Shown here one piece after another: positions 58,166-64,000 of a stretch of 64,000 nucleotides of DNA (within the stretch, counting starts at the first letter, position 1; each line of letters starts with the position of its first letter). The notes beneath the pieces are model-generated. The model was not told the DNA's origin. It was given only the letters and a program-made list of their open reading frames with translations, and searched no databases. Both the position numbers and the translations under genes were made by a program. Source of the DNA: Terebella lapidaria (Eukaryota > Annelida > Polychaeta > Terebellida > Terebellidae); the NCBI GenBank assembly GCA_949152475.1, contig OX424568.1:22357667-22421666 (forward strand), written 5' to 3'.

Positions 58166-58388
58166 TGTTTTTTCTCTCTAACTTACAAGATCATGTATTT
58201 TATTCTATATAGCATATCTGCACAATTTGATACATGTACAATTTACTTAACAGCAAATGGATAATTTAAAAAAAAAGAACTATTCAAGTCTCTCTCAAAA
58301 CGTTTTTTAGCTGGTTTATTACAGACTTCTTTTCAAGTTCATTACTTTATTTTGCCAAGTCCTAGCTCTTTGAGCGATTGCTTCATAT

Positions 58389-58820
58389 TTTATGTTTGTT
58401 ATTGGTATCATCAAAATTTGGCTATATTGGTGGTAATAGATTGATTCTTACATTCCTACCACTGAGCCGGTGTCACTGCTGGTGGACGTTAATTCTGTCC
58501 CCGAGGATACCATCAACTCAGTAGCCTTCTGGCTTGTGATTAGGTACTCATGTACTTATCATATATCTATTCCATAGGGTCTGTTTCGGATTTGTAAATT
58601 ATTTACATAGGTTGTTGGGCAGTTGTTTACTAATTCCATCAGGTGTACAGTAGAAACAACTACATTCACCACACTGTCCGCCCCTGACGACGCCAGTGTG
58701 TCTTTTGATAAAGTATTTGGTCGGGCTTTGTTTCTATTGCAAAATGTTGTATTTTATGTTTGTTATTGGTATCATCAAAATTTGGCTATATTGGTGGTAA
58801 TAGATTGATTCTTACGGTAT
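58389..58820 (-). mobile_element. GTAAGTATC-family repeat, reverse, with repeated ends
   Basis: TTGGTGGTAATAGATTGATTC occurs at about 58,429 and about 58,790, 360 bp apart, with the full body between (ACTGAGCCGGTGTCACTGC to GGTCGGGCTTTGTTTC). Same architecture as 32,177-32,625. Confidence 0.87.
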
Positions 58821-59023
58821 AACTGTTTCAATTTATGTTCGTTCAGGTTCTAGTGAGAGATCCTCCGAAATGGGCTAAAACGTGAAATTTCTTCGTTCCA
58901 AGACTTCCAATCAATCATCAACATGATCAATAAGAGATTGTGCAATTTGGAACATAATTTCTGGATTGAATATTCTGTTCAGACTCTCAGTCTTGAAACA
59001 GTCAAAGGAATTTTACATTTCAG

Positions 59024-59145
59024 CCCCTGTGCACCCCGCAACATATCTTAAGGCGGTGACTGACCTAGTTCTTTTGTCTAGGGGTCAGGTCATGTTATTG
59101 TCACCGACTTGTGCTCATATTTTTCAGAAAGAAGATAAACACAAG
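59024..59145 (+). CDS. Candidate penultimate exon, unknown protein
   Basis: Acceptor TTTTACATTTCAG, donor CACAAG|GTAAGA. The open frame has two bases of a split codon at the start and ends in phase 0: PVHPATYLKAVTDLVLLSRG, then QVMLLSPTCAHIFQKEDKHK. The phase-0 end joins the exon at 60,004 in frame. Family not recognised. Upstream exons would have to precede 59,024 and were not found. Confidence 0.4.
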
Positions 59146-60003
59146 GTAAGAAAAATTCAATTTCTGCGACATAACGCACATATATAATAACTGAGCTGGA
59201 TGATACGATGTCCGAGATACTACTACAAATTTATGTACTTCACAAATATTTGTAGGGGCTGAAATTCCCCAGAAATAAGGTTTCTTCCATCAATGTTTAC
59301 CCTAATTTTGACACGGTGATCACGTTCATGGTCATTTTCAATAAATTCTGCACATTGGATTTCGATAATCTGTACACGGGAGTTAGGATAATCATCTCAT
59401 GTTTCATATATCCTGCGCATCTGCACTAATACCTTGTGATTTTTCAGTTATTCCTAAATTATTCAACATGCTTGTCGTGTCATCAATTTGAGTCAAGCGT
59501 CACCGACTTAGGTTTACATCATACCCACTGGTTGAATGAGTTGAACTGTTCAATGAGTTCTCAGGAAAGGTGTTCTCGTGTACGGTTAAAGCGATATCAT
59601 ATTCGTGGTATCGTGAACCGTACGCAGCAATATATTGTGCAGTATACATGCTGTTTTAGGATTGGTTTCCATTGCTTTGTGAACAGTTCTCCAAATAGAG
59701 GTCAACTTGGTGAACCTGAATCGCGAAATTAAAAAGTCGAATCCTAAACGCTTGGTGAGGGAAAGAACAATTGGCATTATGTCACTTGCATTCCTGATGT
59801 GTTGTGCTGTATGTTTGGAATGCAATGTTATTCACAAAATTATTTTGATAATAGGGGCAAAACCATGGAGTACAAAGGCACCAGACATAACTTTTTTTTT
59901 ACTACGCAAAGATCAAAAGAACCCACTTATTTGCTCATTGATTGAAGCGAAGCACTCTTGATTAGAAAGCTTATTAATCCACTATTGACATTATTATTTT
60001 CAG

Positions 60004-60138
60004 GATCTCAACACGTGTCTGGACTCGACAGGCCAGTTGCAATCTTTAACGATGACATATCTTTTATTGCAAAAGCACTCAGACATAACAACCACCATCA
60101 AACAAATGAACACAATACTTCAACATGAGGGTTATTAA
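60004..60138 (+). CDS. Candidate terminal exon, unknown protein
   Basis: Acceptor TATTATTTTCAG. Phase 0; 44 residues beginning DLNTCLDSTGQLQSL with a helical HSDITTTIKQMNTILQ stretch, stop TAA at 60,136-60,138. AATAAA overlaps the stop (60,138-60,143). Splices in frame with 59,024-59,145, giving about 85 C-terminal residues of a possible helical protein. Confidence 0.4.
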   Translation, partial: DLNTCLDSTGQLQSLTMTYLLLQKHSDITTTIKQMNTILQHEGY

Positions 60139-60154
60139 ATAAAAAATTATACCG

Positions 60155-60805
60155 CAGTTCATGTGATCTTCTGGAGATTCGAAAAACAAGGACCACACCC
60201 AGACATCCCGAATGCAACGGACAATGTGAAGTTTTCAACAAATCTTTGATCAGAATGCTTCTACCTTCATCAAAGGAGAACAGACTAACTGGAATCTTTA
60301 CCTGCATTTTGTAACTGCTGCATACAGATCAACACCCCACGAAGTAACAAAATTCACGCCAAATATGCTGATGCTCGGAAGGGAGGTGAGAATGCCTGAA
60401 GAAGTGAGCGTACCAATTCCTACCGAACTGAAGATCTCGTATCCAGATTATGTTGAGCTACTGCGAGACAAACTCCAGAAAGCAAATCAAAATACCAGAA
60501 AATTTCTACAGAAGGATCACTATGATGTCAAAGCTTCTTTAAACAAATACAAATCTGGAGATCTGGTGTGGTTTCTCACCGAAGCGAGAAAAGAGGGAGT
60601 CAACCCTAAAGCCCATACACTGGACCTTGTGTGGTGATTGAAGAATTCAACTCTGTTGATTTTCGGATCCAGATCGACAAGAAGGGAAAACACCGAACCG
60701 TTCATCACAACAAATTAAAGCCATACAAAGGCACAAGCTCTCCCAAGTGGATTAAAAATCTTCAAGCCAAACTGCGGACCAAGACAGTCAATACCGATAA
60801 TTAAG
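60155..60805 (+). pseudogene. Ty3/Gypsy integrase C-terminal fragment
   Basis: Readable in three frame segments: CDLLEIRKTRTTPRHPECNG and NKSLIRM (about 60,160-60,255), then FIKGEQTNWNLYLHFVTAAY, STPHEVTKFTPNMLMLGRE and a helical stretch to YKSGDLVWFL (60,265-60,580), then YTGPCVVIEEF ... HHNKLKPYKG (about 60,612-60,730) to TAA near 60,804. The catalytic core Glu region and C-terminal GPY/F-like module of Gypsy integrases are recognisable. Two frameshifts and no upstream RT make it a relic. Confidence 0.82.
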
Positions 60806-60947
60806 CCTGTCGTCTAGATAAGAAGTTTGTTCATATAACTAACTGCTCTGATGCCCCAGAAAAGTCAATAAATTTGTCTAAAATATGAAAATCCACCATC
60901 GAGACTTCCGAAACTGGTAAAATTCAAGTCTAACAGAATGTCCTCCA

Positions 60948-61240
60948 ATGCAATATCAGTGCAAGATGCCAGGACGCAAGACATTCAAGTGTTCTAAGTG
61001 TGACTCGGTCGGAGAGAAGGCATGGGCGATTCGCCACTATGGGAAAAAGCATTCCACAGTTGAGGATGCACCTTACGCTTGTGTTGTCTACCAGTTCACC
61101 GCAGGAAATGAGGGAGACTTGGACGAACACATCGGGAGGGAGCAACATCAGAGAAAGCACCGAGATGGCGTGAGAGAAGTGTTCACCAGGCGAGGGCAAG
61201 GTGTTGCACTCATGAAGTTCTTTGAAGAGGAGAAGACAGA
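60948..61240 (+). other. Zinc-finger-like ORF
   Basis: FKCSKCDSVGEKAWAIRHYG then KKHS gives one C2H2-like finger (Cys 15, Cys 18, His 30, His 35). A second has Cys 45, His 61 and His 67 with Tyr in place of the second Cys (CVVY). After about 97 codons the frame runs into the 177 bp repeat. It could be the 5' part of a retroelement ORF or a captured exon. Confidence 0.4.
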
Positions 61241-61244
61241 GAAG

Positions 61245-61540
61245 TTCTATACCGAAATACCTCCAAGGCATCTTCGGGCCTTGTCGTCCAGTCATCATCA
61301 TGATCATGGGACTGAAGAGCATTATGACCATAATATATATATTGTCTGGTCACCTGTTCTAGCCTTTGGGCTAGTTTTTCTTGAGTCAGCATTTTGTTTG
61401 TTTGTTTAGTTTAGTTGTAAGTTCTATACCGAAATACCTCCAAGGCATCTTCGGGCCTTGTCGTCCAGTCATCATCATGATCATGGGGCTGAAGAGCATT
61501 ATGACCATGATGCTGTTTAAGACTCAAACTGGTACATGAA
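61245..61540 (+). repeat. 177-bp tandem repeat, second locus
   Basis: TTCTATACCGAAATACCTCC at 61,245 and 61,422. Matches 54,784/54,961, including the AATATATATATTGTCTGG junction. Confidence 0.9.
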
Positions 61541-61578
61541 TTTATACAGAAGATTATGTACTACTGCCCATATATGAA

Positions 61579-62212
61579 CTCTCTGGTGCGCCCCATTATG
61601 GAGTACGGGGGTGCAATCTGGGACCCTTACTACAAGCAGGACATCAACCGGCTGGAGAAGGTACAGAGGTCAGCAGCACGGTTTGTGATGGGCAAGCGCC
61701 ACCTGTGGTCTGATCCGGCCAAGGACAGTGTCACGGAGATGATCGCCGATTTGGGCTGGCCATCACTACAGCACAGAAGGAACACTAGCACCGTAACCTT
61801 GCTTTACAAAGGCAGGCACGGCCTGTCAGTCTTATCACCTGACTGCACCTACGAGGGCTCGGCGGTCCAGAGCTCACCAGGACACTCTGACTGTCCCACA
61901 GTCCAACCTCATCTCATACCAGCACTCTTTTGTGCCCCGGGCCGCACGCTTGTGGAACAGTCTTCCAGCAGCTGCTATCCAAGCCTCTACGCTTGAGAAC
62001 TTTAAGGCTAATCTAGCTGGATGGAGATCAGTGTAAATAAACTCAAAATATTCACAAATCTGGACTGATTTACCGCTAGTATTAAAATTGTGTATATGTT
62101 CTCACTGTATACTTACTATATCATATGTTCTAACATGTAACACCCCATGCAATGCTCAGCTCCTTGAACGCGATATCCACTTGTGGACTTTGTTCAATAA
62201 ATGTAGATGTAG
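61579..62212 (+). mobile_element. 5'-truncated non-LTR retrotransposon (LINE)
   Basis: Encodes the extreme C terminus of a LINE reverse transcriptase protein: LVRPIMEYGGAIWDPYYKQD, INRLEKVQRSAARFV, ADLGWPSLQHRR. One frameshift (about 61,835-61,845) separates this from HSFVPRAARLWNSLPAAAIQ and ENFKANLAGWRSV, stop at 62,034-62,036. A 176-nt 3' UTR ends AATAAATGTAGATGTAG. The empty site is at 55,118-55,119 (TATATAAACGAG). Target duplication is 1 bp at most. Confidence 0.85.
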
Positions 62213-62425
62213 ACGAGATTTGTATGTGGAACCATTTTCCTGTTCAAATGTTGTTGTTGCATTCAAAAAAGTCTGCAGTACTGCTAAATATGAGCTTAAT
62301 ATCAGACTTGAATTCCTTTGGTTACCACTGTGTCTCACAGCTATACAGTTTGAGTGATGCTCCTCAACATAGTTTTTTTTTGGTTGACCACTAATCATGT
62401 TCTGATACTGATACTTTGTTTCTAT

Positions 62426-62880
62426 TGCAAAATGTTGCATTTTATGTTTGTTATTGGTATCATCAAAATTTGGCTATATTGGTGGTAATAGATTGATTCC
62501 TACATTCATACCACTGAGCCGGTGTCACTGCTGGTGGACCTTAATTCTGTCCCCGAGGATACCATCAACTCAGTAGCCTTCTGGCTTGTGATTAGGTACT
62601 CATGTACTTGTCATATATCTATTCCATAGGGTCTGTTTCGGATTTGTAAATTATTTACATAGGTTGTTGTGCAGTTGTATACTAATTCCATCAGGTGTAC
62701 AGTAGAAACAACTACATTTACCACACTGTCTGCCCCTGAGGACGCCGGTGTGTCTTTTGATGAAGTATTTGGTCGGGCTTTGTTTCTATTGCAAAATCTT
62801 GTATTTTATGTTTGTTATTGGTATCATCAAAATTTGGCTATATTGGTGGTAATAGATTGATTCTTACTGTATAACTGTTT
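62426..62880 (-). mobile_element. GTAAGTATC-family repeat, reverse, second-block copy
   Basis: Counterpart of 58,389-58,820, but with intact sequence across the point where the 3-kb insert interrupts the first copy (TTTCTATTGCAAAATGTTGC). Confidence 0.87.
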
Positions 62881-63187
62881 CAATTTATGTTCGTTTAGGT
62901 TCTAGTGAGAGATCCTCTGAAATGGGCTAAAACGTGAAATTTTTTCGTTCCAAGACTTCCAATCAATCATCAACATGATCAATAAGACATTGTGCAATTT
63001 GGAATATAATTTCTGGATTGAACATTCTGTTCAGACTCTCAGCCTTGAAACAGTCAAAGGAATTTTACATTTCAGCCCCTGTGGCTGTTCAGAACTCCAA
63101 AAATCAGAGTGTTGCCTTTCTGCTTACAGATGATGTCAATCTTCAACGGTGACTTTGACAGGGTCAGCCATATCCCCAGAAATTAGA

Positions 63188-63761
63188 CTATACTCTGATT
63201 TTTCTAACTCGTTTACACAGTTTTTCGCTGATATTTTTGCGATGCTAAATGCTATTGTTCTATAACTTGACACACTTCACCTGGGAGTCAAACGGCAATC
63301 ATTTACCGAATTTCAGATTTCTATCATGAAAATTGAAAAAGATGGCAATCTACCCCAATGGTAAATTTAGCCTTGTCATTTTATTTCTGGGTCCGCACAC
63401 AATTTCGTGCATTTGCTCGTTTTTGTAGTAGTGCAATCTTTCAAAATCAACATGTTTGTCTAGGATACACCCCGATGTGTCATCTGGTCTAAAATTACAA
63501 CAAAACTTCGAATCCTGGTGGATGTAAACAGGATCAAATCCTCAAATAAGCTCAGATTCTCGAGATCCCGTTTTTGGGCGAAATTTATCATTGGGGTAGA
63601 TGGCCAACTTCTTCAATTATTGTGATAGAAGTCTGAAATTTGGTAGAAAATTGCCGTTTGTCTTCGAGGTGAATTATGCCAAATTATCAAACGATACCAT
63701 TTAACATCGCAAAGATATCGTCAAGAACCGGTGTAAAGAAGTTAGACAAATCAGAGTATAG
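63188..63761. repeat. Large imperfect inverted repeat
   Basis: Left arm 63,188-63,372 and right arm 63,576-63,761 pair over about 185 nt with a 203-nt loop. Landmarks: CTATACTCTGATTTTTCTAA versus the inverse of TTAGACAAATCAGAGTATAG, TTTGCGATGYTAAATG, CAAACGGCAAT, and CTACCCCAATGGTAAATTT versus AAATTTATCATTGGGGTAG. No ORF of note. Confidence 0.8.
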
Positions 63762-64000
63762 GAGTGCACCTAATACAAATAAAAAAGAAATTGGTATGGA
63801 TCATTCTGGTTTCAGTCCTTTGCTTTTTGCATTGCTGCTTTATTATAAATACCGTCAGTCTCTCAATATTGGGTAACATTTGTATAAGATGTTAGATTGT
63901 CATTAATATGTGCATGTGGATGTATACCGGTAACAAAAATTCTACTGTTATTCTCAAATAGGCAAGGCTGGCAGGGCAAAGAGGGAAAACCGAAGAAAAG
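63762..64000. other. Window end, nothing recognised
   Basis: Short AT-rich stretch. An open frame 63,676-63,876 starts inside the inverted repeat and has no family resemblance. Confidence 0.5.

Larger units (their letters stand above)
55333..58388. repeat. Composite ~3-kb insert
   Basis: Modules: three diverged TTGTCGGATTTTCATGAAATT-type units (about 55,430, 55,735, 56,790), a perfect DR1-like AGGTCAAAGGTCA (55,803-55,815), the X-box repeat, and three tRNA-Gln-like modules with a tandem unit of about 557 bp. No TIR pair or single ORF spans it, so it probably accumulated in steps. Confidence 0.6.
54961..59031. repeat. Duplicated block, first copy, split by a 3-kb insert
   Basis: 54,961-55,332 and 58,389-59,031 together match 61,422-63,082. 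The 3.05 kb between them (55,333-58,388) sits inside a GTAAGT-family repeat that is continuous in the other copy. The second copy instead has the LINE insertion at 61,579-62,212. Confidence 0.82.
61422..63082. repeat. Duplicated block, second copy
   Basis: Matches 54,961-55,332 plus 58,389-59,031. Its right edge is inside the candidate exon at 59,024: both share CATTTCAGCCCCTGTG, then diverge (GCTGTTC here). Confidence 0.82.

Overview
This is nuclear DNA from an animal, most likely a marine invertebrate. I cannot name the species. Reasons: one gene is split by GT-AG introns, coding density is very low, and the sequence is packed with eukaryotic transposable elements (Harbinger, a tyrosine-recombinase retrotransposon, Gypsy, a LINE, MITEs, tRNA-derived SINE-like pieces, satellites). 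Nothing resembles bacterial operons, rRNA or CRISPR.

Layout. (1) 1-~13,650 and 34,691-~54,047 are two direct copies (A and B) of one segment, which starts before the window. They are collinear and visually differ by a few percent plus large indels. Both carry a decayed Harbinger transposase, exon-like pieces on the minus strand (one resembling the Harbinger MYB/SANT-like accessory protein), dispersed modules and a ~130 bp satellite. Because each copy shows the other's empty sites, several insertions can be read to the base: a TTA-flanked 866 bp MITE (A only), a ~310 bp repeat starting GTAAGTATC (A only), an AT-flanked 227 bp MITE (B only), a 2,029 bp long-TIR element with a 5 bp duplication (B only), and a 4.5 kb tyrosine-recombinase retrotransposon (B only).

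(2) 13.65-34.69 kb separates the copies. It holds the one recognisable host gene: a three-exon major-facilitator transporter of the MFSD4/NaGLT1 type (18,183-22,455), intact except for an apparent one-base frameshift in exon 3. Its second intron holds a perfect 2x228 bp tandem duplication and a repeat carrying perfect X-box palindromes. Downstream come a local tandem duplication (22.9-28.2 kb) with a foldback element in one unit, a TIR element, a weak terminal-exon candidate, and a second, different Harbinger transposase relic (33.2-34.2 kb).

(3) 54.05-64 kb is a mosaic: satellite, a 177 bp tandem repeat, a ~3 kb composite insert (X-box repeat, tRNA-Gln-like SINE modules), a possible two-exon gene 3' end (59,024-60,138), a broken Gypsy integrase, a zinc-finger-like ORF, a 5'-truncated LINE whose empty site is also in the window, and a large inverted repeat near the end.

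The most informative object is the PAT/DIRS-type retrotransposon at 46,634-51,134. Gag, RT-RNase H, a methyltransferase-like stretch and tyrosine recombinase are all visible, its split direct repeats have an internal B1-A2 junction that reproduces the expected circle junction, and its pre-insertion site survives at 10,573. Coordinates of repeats were read by eye. Percent identities were not computed.
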